DNA from: Gemmatimonas sp.
GTDB taxonomy: Bacteria; Gemmatimonadota; Gemmatimonadetes; Gemmatimonadales; Gemmatimonadaceae
Reading direction: 5' to 3'
NCBI RefSeq assembly: GCF_027531815.1
Contig: NZ_JAPZSK010000016.1
Span: forward strand, 1 to 41,261
Length of the DNA: 41,261 nt
Positions 8,976-18,986 of this stretch are shown here, piece after piece. The notes beneath the pieces are model-generated. The model saw only the letters and a program-made list of their open reading frames with translations, did not search any database and was not told where the DNA came from. The position numbers were made by a program, and so were the translations under genes. Positions within the stretch are counted from its first letter, which is position 1. Every line of letters starts with the position of its first letter.

Positions 8976-11900
8976 CTAGCGCAACTCCCCCGCGAAGAAG
9001 CGCAGCTGCATGACCGCCGAGAAGATGAGATTGTTGGTGCGGCGGTTGAAGTTGCGATCGAAGTTGAGGATCTGGCTGCCGGTGAGGGTGAAGCTGACCA
9101 GGTCGGACAGATCGGTGTTCGCGTTGAGATTGAAGGCGCGTCGCCCGTTGTTGGTGAGCACGGCCGTCTGGGCCGGGACGAGCGCATTGAGCAACGGCGT
9201 GCCGGCCACCGAGGTCCCGGTGACAATGCTCGACGTCTCCTCGCTCTGGTACGACAGCGAGGTGCGCATTTGCCCGGTGCGCGTGTTCCAGCTGCGGGGG
9301 AGCGGGAACGACCTCGTGATGTCGAAGGACAGGCGGCGCGTGTCGCCGTTGATGACCGCGCCGGGGCGCAGGTCTTCGCGGCGCTGCCGGTCAATGGAGG
9401 CGCTGGTGGCGAGGTTGCCCAGCGCGGCCCAGGTGATGCTGGTGGAGAGCGGCTGGCTGCGCGCCACGGTGCGGCTGCGGTCGGCCAGCCCCCCGGTTTC
9501 GTTGGGGATGGTGGTTTCCTGCTCCGAGATGAGGTAGCGGCCGTTCACATTCACCATGGACACGAAGCGCCGCAGGCGCACGGGGCGCCAGCTCCAGCGC
9601 AGCGTGATGTCGGGGCGCACCAGCTGGTCGCTGGTGATGACCGCCTGAAAGCCGTCGAGCGTGCGGCGCGTCCAGGTTTCCGTGTTCCCCTGCTCCAGCC
9701 GCGACTGCAGCGAGAGCGAGAAGGGGAGATTGAGCGCCCCCGACAGGGTGGCGCGCCGCAACCGGCCGGCGGTGGTGGCCAGCTGCGACGACAGCCCACG
9801 GAAGGCATCCACCCCACCCAACCCGAACTGGTAGCCGAAGCCCGGTACGAAGGCCGTGTTGTCGTAGTTGGAGGTGAGGCTCTGCTGCCACTGCACATCG
9901 AAGGGGGCGAAGACGCTCCCCAGCCGGCGCAGGGTGCTGCGTTCGGTGGTGCGCCCCGACACGAAGCGCGCCACATCCAGCGTGGTCCCCAGGTTGAACG
10001 ACTGTGCCGCCCCCAGCCGCTTGGGAAGCACGAAGGCGCCGGTACTGTCACGCTCGCGCAGCAGGGTGCGCCCGTTCGGATCCTTGACCAGCGAGAAGGT
10101 GCTGGTGAAGTCGACGCGTGGGCGCAGCCACGACGCACTGGCCGGCGCAAAATTGAAGGTGGAGGTGAGCGACCGGTCGCGCTCGAGCCCCAGGTTGGCC
10201 CCCAGCAGCGACGACCGCTCGGCCCACGCGGTCTGCCCGCGGTCCACACTGTCGGGGACACCGCGCAGGGTGCGATAGTCGCGCAGGTCGAGCAGCTGGC
10301 GTGCACTGATGCTGGCGCCCAGTGCCGTGGTGGGACGGAACTCGAGCGACGCGTTGTTCTGCCAGATGTGCGTGAGCGCGTTGGTCACCTGCCCCGTGTC
10401 GGTGAGCGACGTGGCGGCCTTGGTGAAGGAGGTGACCGCGTTGTCATTGCGGGCGAGCGTACTGCTCACGCGGAAGGCGGTGGGTGACCAGCGAATGCGC
10501 TGCTCGCGGAACGCCTTCACCCCAGCCGATTCACGCCACCGGCGTGGCAGCAGTCCCACCAGCGCATCGACGGCGCGCGGCAACCGGCTTTCGCGGGTCT
10601 CGTTGGCAATCGTGAGTCCACCGCCCACCGCATAGCTGTTGGCACGCAGCGATTGAAAGGCGCTCTGCGCCGCCGCCGTGGACCAGCTGCCATTCAGCGA
10701 GAGACCGTTCACGAGGGGCGCGTACCAGCCCTTCGCCAATGGCGCAATGCGGCGCACCGACAGCGCGTAGTTCACGCGCCGGTCACTCGGGTCACGCACG
10801 TTGGCAATGCCGCTGGCCCGCACGTCGGTATTGTTGATGAAGAGCTGGTCGACGCCGGTGGACGTGTAGTCGATGGAGAGCGGCATGGCGAGTCCGAGCC
10901 GCGCCGGCAGCATGCGCCCCAGCTGCAGCGTCGTGCCCACACTCACGCCACTCGACGTGAGGAAGGTGGGGGTCTCGTTGAGCTGCCGGAAGTTGGGGTC
11001 GCGCCGACTGAGGTTGACGCGAAAATCGGCGAGATCGCCGGCGTTCATGTTCATCCCCACTTCGCCGGCAAAGCCGACGTCATTGACCACGTCGGCAAGC
11101 CGCACATCGTTCACCCACAGCTCCAGCGAATCGCCCGCCATGATGGCGCTGCCGCCACGCGGCATGCTGTCCACCCGCACGATGCCCACGGCGAGCTCCT
11201 GCACACCCGCGAGGTTGGGCGGCGTGACCGCCGGATCGGCGCTGTACACGATGTAGCCGTCTTCGCACACGGCATACCGCCGCAGTGCGAGCCCGCGCGG
11301 CGTGCCGGAGCGACGCACCAGCTCGAGATCGGCCCCGCTGCACTGCACCGAGTCGGCGCTGCCGGTGAGGAAGGCGTTCTCCAGTCGCGCGCGCAACATC
11401 TGGAACCGCGTGAGGTCGACCCGCACCTCGGGGAGCCAATCGCTCTGGCTGGGCCCCGCGTTCAGCGGCGTGCGATACATGTAGAAGTTGTGCTCATCGC
11501 GGCCGATCTTCACATAACCATTGAGCTCGCCGTTCACCCCCCAGCCATTGCCACGCCCGCGCATCCAGAGCCGCAACGTACGATAGCCCATGAAGGTCTT
11601 GGTGCCCTCCGGGAAGCGGAAGAACGCCTCGGCCCGATCGAAGGGGCGGAACTGACGTCCGGGGAGCCCCGTCTGCAGGCGCAAGGCGCGCTCGTTGACC
11701 TGAATCTGCTGGACTTCGTAGCCCGTCTGCCGGTTCTCCGGCACCTCCAGCACCCCCGGCGGCGGCGAGTACGGCAGCACGTTGGTGGAGTCGAGCGTGC
11801 CCACGACGCTGGCGATCACGTAGCCCCCCAGCGTGGCGCTGGAGTCGCCAGCCATACCGGAGAGCGGTTCGGCGCTGCGCTTGAGCCAGGGCGCTCCCAC

Positions 11901-14900
11901 CAGGCGCAGCCGCGCAAGCGCCACGCGCGTGAACGCGTCGTCCCCCGCGGTGGGGCTCGACATGACGGTGAGGCGCATGGCGCGCATGCGCCGTTCATTG
12001 GGGCTGTTGAGCTCCTCCGCCGGCGCCCGCCAGTTGAGACGCACCTGCACCCAGCAGACGGAATCGGCGGTGACCCCCGCCGCCGACGAATCGCGCTGCG
12101 CGAAGCAGCGCCCCACACGCGTCCAGTTGCGGCGATCGCCCAGGTCCACCACGAAGCGCTTGAGCTGCTCCTGCTCGATGGCGGCGGCGTCGAAGTTGAG
12201 ACGCCCATCGAGGTCGATATCCTCTTCGTCGAGCCGGTTGTTGCGCACAGTGCAGTTGGCACGGCTGTCGCCAAGCCGCTGGACCGCCTGCAGCGACTGC
12301 GTACACAACGGCACCTTCGTTTCCACCGTCACCACCGGGGCGCCGCCGGTGCGGTTCACCACCACGAGCGTATCGGCCACATCGCCCGCGAGCCCCCGGT
12401 CGTTCTCGACGGCATTGAAGGCACGCGACAGGGAATCGCGTTCGCTGTCGAGCCGGTTGAAGCCCACGAAGCGCTTTCCGCGATACGTACTGTCCACGGG
12501 AAACCCGGCGCGCGCGGGGGGCGAAATGGTGAGCGACTCCGGGGCGAAGGTCACGCTGTTCTCGCTCAGGTCGCCGAAGTCCAGCACGAGCGTGGGGTTG
12601 GTACGCACCTTCCCCTCCTCGCTCTTCACCAGCGCGAAGAACTCGATGTTCTCGATGCGCGACAGGTCGGCGCCGCTGGCCCCCAGCACCGTGCGCAGCG
12701 AGCGCCAGCGACGGCCGCTGGGGGTGGGGCCCGCCTGGCTGGTGTTCCCCACGGTCCACGCGAATCGCCGGGTGGCGGTGCCGGGTTCCACGTCGAGGAT
12801 GCCGCCGGTGCGCAGCGGGTAGAGCGTCAGCCAGAGCAGCTGCTCCGGAGCCAGGAGACCATTCCCCACCACGCGCACGGCAGGATCGATCTGCTGAATG
12901 GTGAACTGCGGCGCGGCCCCGGTGTTGTCCACCCCGTTGTTCTGGTATGCCAGCGTGGTGGCGCGGTTGAGCGAGAAGACACTGCTTCCCACCCCCGCCA
13001 GCGACGCGCCAAGTGCCGGCCGACTGCTGTAGTACCAGTTGCTTTCGAGCAGCGGCAGCACGCGCTCGGCCTCGCCCTCGAAGCTTTCCACGAACGCCTG
13101 GAAGGCCGAGTTGAGCTGGGGTCGGCTCATGGCGAATTCCCCCTGCACCGCAATGCGTGACGCGGTGTTGGCGGTGCGAACGGGAAGACGGGTGAGCAGC
13201 GAGCTGAGGGCCGAGGCGTCCCACTTCATGTTGGCGGTCACGCCGGCCATGAGGGCGCCCACCGGCTCGAAGCCCAGTGGTGGCCGGTTGAGTGCGGAGC
13301 GCTGCTGCTGCGAGATGGCGGTGAAGGCGATCTCGCCGTTGTCGAGCGCAAACTGCGAGGCGAGCCCCAGGATGGTGACAGGCGCCACGGCAAAGAGCGG
13401 GTTCTCCTCGTAGCGCACACTCACCTGCCGCGGTCGCGTGAAGAGCGTGTCCGGGCGATTGAAGGTGATGATGCCGAGGTCGTAGTCGATGCTGTAGTCA
13501 CGCTCGCGCTGCAGCTCGCGCCCCTCGATGACGACCCGCTCGGAGTTGGGGCGCAGCTGAATGGTGGAGAGCTTGATGGCCTGCGAGTTGCCGCCTCCCT
13601 CCGACTGGTAGTTCACCACGAGGCGGTAGATGGCCTGCGGGCGCTGGGCGGAGTAGAGGTACTCGTTGGGGTACCGGTAGAGCGTGTCGTTGGCCGGGTT
13701 GGCGAGCGGCTGCGCGAGGCCGGCACGCGCGAAGGGCTGCACCGACGGAAAGAAGACGAAATAGTCGGGGATGAGCTTCTGCTGCGTATCACCCGAGAAA
13801 TTCGCGCGGAAGTTGGGATCGTTGGGGCGCGGCCAGAGCCGGTTCTCCACGTCGAACTCGGCGGAGTTGGTGGGCTGCGCGAGGCCGAACAGCTGCAAGT
13901 ACGTTTGCGCGCGCGACGCATCGACCGGCTTCTCCTGGTCGCCGGAGGTGCCGGTGACCAGCTTCATGCCAATGGAGTTGCGCACCAGCTCCTCGCCGCC
14001 CAGACGGTAGACCGACTTGATCTCGCGGAAGAAGTACGCCGGGTTGTCGGGTTGCAGCTCCGGCTCCCACAGCAGGTTGGCCACCTGCGGCGCGTCGGTG
14101 TACTCGATGTCGGGGGTGCCGCCGGTGTTCACGTTGCGGCCCGGGCGCCCGTTCACGCTCACTTCGTAGGCCACCGCCAGCCGTTCGTTGTTGAGATTGA
14201 GCGGGCGCACGAGCGCAATCCACAGCTGCGACGGATCGACGTAGTAATCCACGTTCTCGCGCAGGACCTCGTAGATCTGGCGCGACGGGTTGCGGGCCCC
14301 GCGCACGGAGAACTGCGGGCCGCGCGGGTTCTGGTTGGCGGCGCCAATGAGCTGCCGGTAGACGTACAGGCGGACGGGGCGAATCGAGTCGGGGAGCGCG
14401 GCCGCCAGCTGCTGCAGCTGCGGGCGGTTGAGCAGGTCCACGTTGGGGTAGCCGGGGAGCTGCCGCGGGTCGACGGTGAAGAAGAAGCGCCGCGTCTCGA
14501 TCTGGATGTCCTCGATGATGCGATCGACCCGCTGCTGCGTACGCTCACCCACCGTGAACAGGTTGTCCTTGCTCACGTTGCCGCGCTGCTGCGCCACGAT
14601 GGAGGAGAAGCGCATGGCGCCCCACTGCCCCGTGGCCTGCACGCCGTAGTTGTTGGACGGGATGCCGGAGGTGAGGAAGCGTGAGGTGGGGGTGACGAAG
14701 CTGACGTTGCCCACTTCCACCGACTGCAGCTTCTCGGTGGCCTTGCCCTGGTAGCGCAGGAAGATGTTGTTGGAGGCGTCGAACTCGCGTTGCGAGTCGT
14801 AGTCGACGTTCACGGAGACCCGGTCGGCCACCACGCCCCCCGACCGGAGGTTGAACTGGAAATCGAAGCCGGGCTGGAACAGGCCGCGGCAGTTGTTGCC

Positions 14901-15218
14901 CACGATGGTGAGTTGGGCGGTGGTGCAGCGCTCGTTGCGGGTGCGCTGCAGCTTGGACTCGAGGCGGGCGTTGAGTTCGACCCCGAGGTTGGCGAGGTCA
15001 CCGAAGAGATCCCGAGTGGCGGTATCGGCGGCCGCGGGGGCGCGCGTGGGGACGGGGGCGCGCAGAACGGGGCCTGCCGTGTCCCGGCGGGCTGCGGTAT
15101 CCGGGCGGGGAGGCTGGACCTGCGCCGAGGCCGACCCGGCGAGCATTCCAGTCACGAGAACCGTCCGGAAAACCGCCAGCAACAGCCTGCGCACCGATCT
15201 CCGGATTTGGGGTACCAC
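8976..15218 (-). CDS. sprA: SprA-like giant outer-membrane protein (type IX secretion translocon family)
   Basis: About 2080 residues from a GTG at 15218. A second GTG at 15194 with a GGAG just upstream is an equally good start. Both give a signal peptide (RRLLLAVFRTVLVTGMLAGSASA, cleaved before Q). The open frame continues upstream to 16697, but that part is antisense to lptF and not protein-like. The mature protein is beta-rich and Asn/Arg/Tyr-rich, and ends with short alternating strands typical of a large barrel. Features that recall SprA are YPNEYLYSAQRPQAIYRL, RERDYSIDYDLGIITF, SRPQLNSAFQAFVESFEGE (around residues 695-715; SprA has a matching '..YIDDFEG' segment) and late GYRTLRLWMRG and EAFFRFPEG segments. 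SprA forms the 36-strand outer-membrane channel of the T9SS in Bacteroidota. Flavobacterial SprA is somewhat longer (about 2400 residues). No other T9SS gene is in the window. It is divergent from lptF with a 123-bp gap. Confidence 0.75.
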   Translation of the reverse strand: MVPQIRRSVRRLLLAVFRTVLVTGMLAGSASAQVQPPRPDTAARRDTAGPVLRAPVPTRAPAAADTATRDLFGDLANLGVELNARLESKLQRTRNERCTTAQLTIVGNNCRGLFQPGFDFQFNLRSGGVVADRVSVNVDYDSQREFDASNNIFLRYQGKATEKLQSVEVGNVSFVTPTSRFLTSGIPSNNYGVQATGQWGAMRFSSIVAQQRGNVSKDNLFTVGERTQQRVDRIIEDIQIETRRFFFTVDPRQLPGYPNVDLLNRPQLQQLAAALPDSIRPVRLYVYRQLIGAANQNPRGPQFSVRGARNPSRQIYEVLRENVDYYVDPSQLWIALVRPLNLNNERLAVAYEVSVNGRPGRNVNTGGTPDIEYTDAPQVANLLWEPELQPDNPAYFFREIKSVYRLGGEELVRNSIGMKLVTGTSGDQEKPVDASRAQTYLQLFGLAQPTNSAEFDVENRLWPRPNDPNFRANFSGDTQQKLIPDYFVFFPSVQPFARAGLAQPLANPANDTLYRYPNEYLYSAQRPQAIYRLVVNYQSEGGGNSQAIKLSTIQLRPNSERVVIEGRELQRERDYSIDYDLGIITFNRPDTLFTRPRQVSVRYEENPLFAVAPVTILGLASQFALDNGEIAFTAISQQQRSALNRPPLGFEPVGALMAGVTANMKWDASALSSLLTRLPVRTANTASRIAVQGEFAMSRPQLNSAFQAFVESFEGEAERVLPLLESNWYYSSRPALGASLAGVGSSVFSLNRATTLAYQNNGVDNTGAAPQFTIQQIDPAVRVVGNGLLAPEQLLWLTLYPLRTGGILDVEPGTATRRFAWTVGNTSQAGPTPSGRRWRSLRTVLGASGADLSRIENIEFFALVKSEEGKVRTNPTLVLDFGDLSENSVTFAPESLTISPPARAGFPVDSTYRGKRFVGFNRLDSERDSLSRAFNAVENDRGLAGDVADTLVVVNRTGGAPVVTVETKVPLCTQSLQAVQRLGDSRANCTVRNNRLDEEDIDLDGRLNFDAAAIEQEQLKRFVVDLGDRRNWTRVGRCFAQRDSSAAGVTADSVCWVQVRLNWRAPAEELNSPNERRMRAMRLTVMSSPTAGDDAFTRVALARLRLVGAPWLKRSAEPLSGMAGDSSATLGGYVIASVVGTLDSTNVLPYSPPPGVLEVPENRQTGYEVQQIQVNERALRLQTGLPGRQFRPFDRAEAFFRFPEGTKTFMGYRTLRLWMRGRGNGWGVNGELNGYVKIGRDEHNFYMYRTPLNAGPSQSDWLPEVRVDLTRFQMLRARLENAFLTGSADSVQCSGADLELVRRSGTPRGLALRRYAVCEDGYIVYSADPAVTPPNLAGVQELAVGIVRVDSMPRGGSAIMAGDSLELWVNDVRLADVVNDVGFAGEVGMNMNAGDLADFRVNLSRRDPNFRQLNETPTFLTSSGVSVGTTLQLGRMLPARLGLAMPLSIDYTSTGVDQLFINNTDVRASGIANVRDPSDRRVNYALSVRRIAPLAKGWYAPLVNGLSLNGSWSTAAAQSAFQSLRANSYAVGGGLTIANETRESRLPRAVDALVGLLPRRWRESAGVKAFREQRIRWSPTAFRVSSTLARNDNAVTSFTKAATSLTDTGQVTNALTHIWQNNASLEFRPTTALGASISARQLLDLRDYRTLRGVPDSVDRGQTAWAERSSLLGANLGLERDRSLTSTFNFAPASASWLRPRVDFTSTFSLVKDPNGRTLLRERDSTGAFVLPKRLGAAQSFNLGTTLDVARFVSGRTTERSTLRRLGSVFAPFDVQWQQSLTSNYDNTAFVPGFGYQFGLGGVDAFRGLSSQLATTAGRLRRATLSGALNLPFSLSLQSRLEQGNTETWTRRTLDGFQAVITSDQLVRPDITLRWSWRPVRLRRFVSMVNVNGRYLISEQETTIPNETGGLADRSRTVARSQPLSTSITWAALGNLATSASIDRQRREDLRPGAVINGDTRRLSFDITRSFPLPRSWNTRTGQMRTSLSYQSEETSSIVTGTSVAGTPLLNALVPAQTAVLTNNGRRAFNLNANTDLSDLVSFTLTGSQILNFDRNFNRRTNNLIFSAVMQLRFFAGELR

Positions 15219-15341
15219 GGGTCTTCCCGCCGGGCTGTCGCCCGAGGGGCCGAGGTACGGTCTCGAACAAGAGGCGCGTCGCCCGCGAATAAGCGGCGCC
15301 GCGCCCTTGATAAAGCGGGTGGTCACCGGGGAATTTACGTC

Positions 15342-17054
15342 GTGAAGCTCCTTACCCGCTATGTCATCCGCGAGCATGCCGGCCCGCTCGTGTTCGCGCT
15401 GTCGGCCCTGACGTCGCTGCTCATGCTGCAGTACGTGGCGCGGCAGCTGGCGAACCTCGCCGGCAAGGGGCTGCCCTGGTCCGCCATCGGCAAGTTCTTC
15501 GTGCTGTCGTTGCCGTTCACGATTGCCATGACGCTGCCCATGGCGGTGCTGGTGGCCACGCTCTACGCCTTCGGGCGCATGGCGGCCGAGCATGAGATCA
15601 CCGCCTTCAAGGCGAGCGGCGTGCGGGTGCGGTCGCTCATGGCCCCGGTGCTGGTGTGCGCCCTGTTGCTGTCGCTGTTCATGGTCTGGTTCAACGACCA
15701 GCTGTTGCCGCGCACCAATCATGCGCTGCGCATCCTGAACAACGACATCGCCAAAACCAAGCCCACCCTGGCGCTCAAGGAACAGGTGATGAACCCCATC
15801 ACCGACCAGTTCTTCATGCGGGTGGCCCGCGTCGATGCACGGACGAACCGCATGTACGACGTGACCATCTACGACCTGCGGAAGGGGCCGGAGCGCCAGA
15901 CCATTTACGCCGACAGCGGAGTGTTCCTGCTGGACGCGAAAGGGGAGGATCTGCAGCTGCAGCTGATGGACGGCCACGCGCAGGAGTTCGTGCGCGCCGA
16001 CCCCCGCAAGCTGCAGCGCAGCTTCTTCCGCACGCAGACGGTGCAGCTGCGCGGGATCATCCGGCAGTTCGAGGCCACCGCGGAGGACAACTACCGGGGC
16101 GACCGCGAACAGACGGTGTGCCAGATGCACCGCACGTACATGGACAACGCGCGCGAGTTCACACGGCTGCGCAACGAATACATCGATCAGGCCAGTCGCG
16201 CGGCCAGCAAGGGGAGCAAGACGCTCTCGGTGAGCCGTGACCGGCCGCCCAAGGAGGTGCTGTCGACCTTCTATTGCGAGACGCTGCTGGGCGGCTTCTC
16301 CACCATGCTGCTCCCCAAGAAAGCCAAGGCCCAGTCGGCGCAGCCGCCGGTGCAGCAGCCGCCGGTGCCGCCGGCCCCCGTGCCCACGCCGACTCCCACG
16401 CCGACTCCCACCCCGGCCCCGGGGGCCGTCGTGGCACAGCCCGGGCTGGAGCGGTCGGCAGCGGCCATGGCAGCCGACTCGGCGACGCGCGCCGATTCCG
16501 TGCGCGCCGATTCCGCCGCTCGCGCCGACTCGGTCGCCCGCGCCGACTCGGTCGCCCGGGCCGCTGCAACCGCGGCGCCGCCCGCCACCATGGCGGGCGC
16601 CGATACGGTGAGCGTGTACGCCACGGCGATGCGCGCCGCGCAGCAGCAGCTGCTGGCGCAGCGCGAGGTGGTGGACGGGTTGGCCGTGGAGATCCACAAG
16701 AAATTCGCGCTCTCCTTCGCCTGTCTCGTGTTCGTGCTCTTCGGCCCGCCCATTGCGCTGCGCTTCCCGCGCGGCGGTGTGGGCGCCACCATTGGCGTGA
16801 GCATCGTGGTGTTCGGGTTGTACTACATCTGTCTCATGGGTGGCGAGGCGCTCGCCGACAAGGGGCGGCTGCCGGCGTTCATCGCCATGTGGATTGCCAA
16901 CGTGATCTTCTCGCTGGTGGGCATCGCGTTGCTCTGGCGCGTGGAGAACACCACCGATACGTCGCGAGGCGGCGGGCTGCGCGACTGGCTGGCCGATCGG
17001 CGCGCGCGCAAGCAGCTGGCCCGTGAGCGCAAGGCGCCGGCGGTGCCGGCATGA
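15342..17054 (+). CDS. lptF: LPS export permease LptF (YjgP/YjgQ family) with a long linker insertion
   Basis: 570 residues from the GTG at 15342 (MKLLTRYVIREHAGPLVFAL). The open frame extends upstream, but that part is antisense to sprA. Three N-terminal membrane helices (to about residue 115) include the family motif EITAFKASGVRVRSLM. A periplasmic beta-jellyroll domain (about 130-265) and three C-terminal helices (about 452-545; KFALSFACLVFVLFGPPIALRFPRGG) follow. LptF pairs with LptG in the LptB2FG ABC transporter that extracts LPS from the inner membrane. The usual length is about 360-400. The excess is a Pro-Thr run and (A-R-A-D-S-V)n repeats at about 324-425, plus a segment with two Cys, all before TM4. 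The stop overlaps the lptG start by 4 bp (ATGA). Confidence 0.88.
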   Translation: MKLLTRYVIREHAGPLVFALSALTSLLMLQYVARQLANLAGKGLPWSAIGKFFVLSLPFTIAMTLPMAVLVATLYAFGRMAAEHEITAFKASGVRVRSLMAPVLVCALLLSLFMVWFNDQLLPRTNHALRILNNDIAKTKPTLALKEQVMNPITDQFFMRVARVDARTNRMYDVTIYDLRKGPERQTIYADSGVFLLDAKGEDLQLQLMDGHAQEFVRADPRKLQRSFFRTQTVQLRGIIRQFEATAEDNYRGDREQTVCQMHRTYMDNAREFTRLRNEYIDQASRAASKGSKTLSVSRDRPPKEVLSTFYCETLLGGFSTMLLPKKAKAQSAQPPVQQPPVPPAPVPTPTPTPTPTPAPGAVVAQPGLERSAAAMAADSATRADSVRADSAARADSVARADSVARAAATAAPPATMAGADTVSVYATAMRAAQQQLLAQREVVDGLAVEIHKKFALSFACLVFVLFGPPIALRFPRGGVGATIGVSIVVFGLYYICLMGGEALADKGRLPAFIAMWIANVIFSLVGIALLWRVENTTDTSRGGGLRDWLADRRARKQLARERKAPAVPA

Positions 17055-18136
17055 GCAAACGGCTCATCACGCCGCTCGACAAGTACATCGCCTGGGAGTT
17101 CACGCGCATCTTCGGCGTGACGATCATGGGGTTCCCGGTGCTGGTCTTCGTGATCGACCTGGTCGACAACCTGCGCAAGTACCAGGAGAAGGGGCTCACC
17201 GCCAAGGCGCTGGGGCTGAGCTACCTGTACTGGATCCCCGATACGCTGTTCATGATCATGCCGGCGGCGGTGCTCTTTGCCACCGTGTTCTCCATCGGGA
17301 CGTTCACGCGCTACTCGGAGATCACCGCGGCCAAGGCGTCGGGGATCAGCTTCTACCGCTTCATTGCCCCCATCCTGGTCATGGCGACCTTCGCCATGGG
17401 GCTCGACCTGGTGTTCAGCGAAGTGGCACCGCCGGCCAATGCCGAACGGCTCAAGCTGCTGGCCGGCACGAGCTCGAACGCCATGGACGACCGGTACAAC
17501 TTCGCCTTCGCGAGCGATGAGGGGCGGGTGTACCGCGTCTATACGCTCAGCGTGAAGGAAAAGTCGCTGAACGACGTGGAAATCGAGGAGCGCGGCGGAC
17601 CGAAGCGGCCGGGGCTCCTCATTTCCGCCAAGCGTGGCCACTGGACGGCGAAGCGCGGGTGGACGCTGCAGTCGGGGGTGCTGCACGTGATCCCCAACGA
17701 GACGGCCGACCTGGCATTCAGCTTCGATTCGCTGGTGGACCGGCGACTCAAGGAAACACCGCAGGAGCTGCGCGCCACCGAGCGGGACCCGGCCGAAATG
17801 CGCTTCGCCGAGCTCACCCGGTTCATCAAGGCGCTCGAACGGTCGGGGGCGGACGTAAACACGCTCAAGGTGGAGCGGATGCTCAAGATCGCCATTCCGG
17901 TGACCTGCCTCATCATTGCGCTGTTCGGGGCCCCGCTGGCCACCAGTTCGCAGCGCGGCGGGGCGGCATATGGCATTGCGGTCAGCCTGGCGACGACGGT
18001 CTTTTTCCTCGTGCTCATCCAGCTGACCAAGGCCATTGGCGGCAAGGGGCTCGTGTCCCCGGACATGGCGGCGTGGATTCCGAACCTCCTCGTGGGTAGC
18101 TTCGCCATCATCCTGATGGCCCGTGTCCGTACCTGA
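17051..18136 (+). CDS. lptG: LPS export permease LptG (YjgP/YjgQ family)
   Basis: 361 residues, the normal family length. N-terminal MSKRLITPLDKYIAWEFTRIF leads into TM1. The motif YSEITAAKASGISFYRFI is the coupling-helix region of YjgP/YjgQ proteins. A periplasmic jellyroll follows (about 130-255), then three helices (about 275-355) containing FGAPLATSSQRGGAAYGIAVSL. It begins within the lptF stop codon (ATGA overlap), so the two partners are translationally coupled. Which of the pair is LptF and which LptG is assigned by order and sequence feel. The ATPase LptB is not in the window. Confidence 0.88.
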   Translation: MSKRLITPLDKYIAWEFTRIFGVTIMGFPVLVFVIDLVDNLRKYQEKGLTAKALGLSYLYWIPDTLFMIMPAAVLFATVFSIGTFTRYSEITAAKASGISFYRFIAPILVMATFAMGLDLVFSEVAPPANAERLKLLAGTSSNAMDDRYNFAFASDEGRVYRVYTLSVKEKSLNDVEIEERGGPKRPGLLISAKRGHWTAKRGWTLQSGVLHVIPNETADLAFSFDSLVDRRLKETPQELRATERDPAEMRFAELTRFIKALERSGADVNTLKVERMLKIAIPVTCLIIALFGAPLATSSQRGGAAYGIAVSLATTVFFLVLIQLTKAIGGKGLVSPDMAAWIPNLLVGSFAIILMARVRT

Positions 18137-18175
18137 CCCCACGATGCTCCCTTCACTCCGTCCCGCCTGCCGCTG

Positions 18176-18967
18176 ATGCCGATTGCCTACACGGTGGGTT
18201 TGGCACAGCGCCGAGTGGCGGGACTGCTGCGCGCGTTCGGCAAGCGTGCCTACTTTGCCCGCGACATCGTCCGCGGCCTGCGCGACCCGGGGACGTGGCT
18301 GCCGGAAACGATCCGCCAGATGCGCAACATTGGCGTGGATTCGGTGCCGCTGGCCGTCATCGTGGCCGCCTTCCTTGGTGGGGTGACCGCGTTCCAGACG
18401 CGCTACCAGCTCTTCCCCGGCGTCCAGATGTCGGTGGTGGGGCTCATCGTGCGACAGTCCATCGTGCTCGAACTGGGGCCGCTGCTCACGGCGCTCGTGC
18501 TCACGGGGCGCGTGGGGGCCCGCATGACGGCCGAAATCGGCACGATGCGCGTCACCGAACAGATCGACGCGCTGGAAACGCTCAGCTTTGACCCGGTGGG
18601 CTTTCTGGCCCTGCCGCGGCTGCTGGCGGCGCTGGTGATGCTCCCCGCGCTCACCGTGCTGGCCAACGCGACCGCCATATTCAGTGCGTGGGCCACGCTC
18701 GTCATCGCCACCGACGTGCGCACCGACGACTTCCTCAGTGGCCTCCGTCTGGCGTTCACCTCCTTTCAGGTGATCTACTCGCTCATCAAGGCGTTCTGCT
18801 TCGGGGGGGCCATTGCCTTCGTCTGTTCGTACCAGGGCTATGTCACGGAAGCCGGTGCCGAGGGGGTTGGTCGCTCCACGGCCACGGCGGTCGTGATTGC
18901 GTCCGTGTCCATTCTCGTGCTCGACGCCATTGTCGCGGCCGTTCTGGCTCCGTTCATCCAGGCGTGA
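18176..18967 (+). CDS. mlaE: MlaE/YrbE-type ABC permease
   Basis: 263 residues, a typical MlaE (PF02405) length. Five to six membrane segments are visible. Characteristic motifs are GVTAFQTRYQ, RQSIVLELGPLLTALVLTGRVGARMTAEIGTM (the conserved ELGP...GR.GA...AE.G signature), VTEQIDALETLSFDPVGFLALPR and the late GYVTEAGAEGVGRSTATAVV (G...GA.GVG..T..AV). MlaE is the permease of the MlaFEDB phospholipid transporter, which keeps outer-membrane lipid asymmetric. It follows lptG by 39 bp and precedes mlaD by 19 bp. The cognate ATPase (MlaF) usually sits beside it and is missing here. Confidence 0.92.
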   Translation: MPIAYTVGLAQRRVAGLLRAFGKRAYFARDIVRGLRDPGTWLPETIRQMRNIGVDSVPLAVIVAAFLGGVTAFQTRYQLFPGVQMSVVGLIVRQSIVLELGPLLTALVLTGRVGARMTAEIGTMRVTEQIDALETLSFDPVGFLALPRLLAALVMLPALTVLANATAIFSAWATLVIATDVRTDDFLSGLRLAFTSFQVIYSLIKAFCFGGAIAFVCSYQGYVTEAGAEGVGRSTATAVVIASVSILVLDAIVAAVLAPFIQA

Positions 18968-18986
18968 GCCTGCTTTCCTTCTTTCT

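Noticed and set aside
15219-16697. N-terminal extension of the sprA open frame on the minus strand
   Set aside because: It lies antisense to lptF, is His/Gly/Arg-rich shadow sequence, and the signal peptide begins only after 15218.
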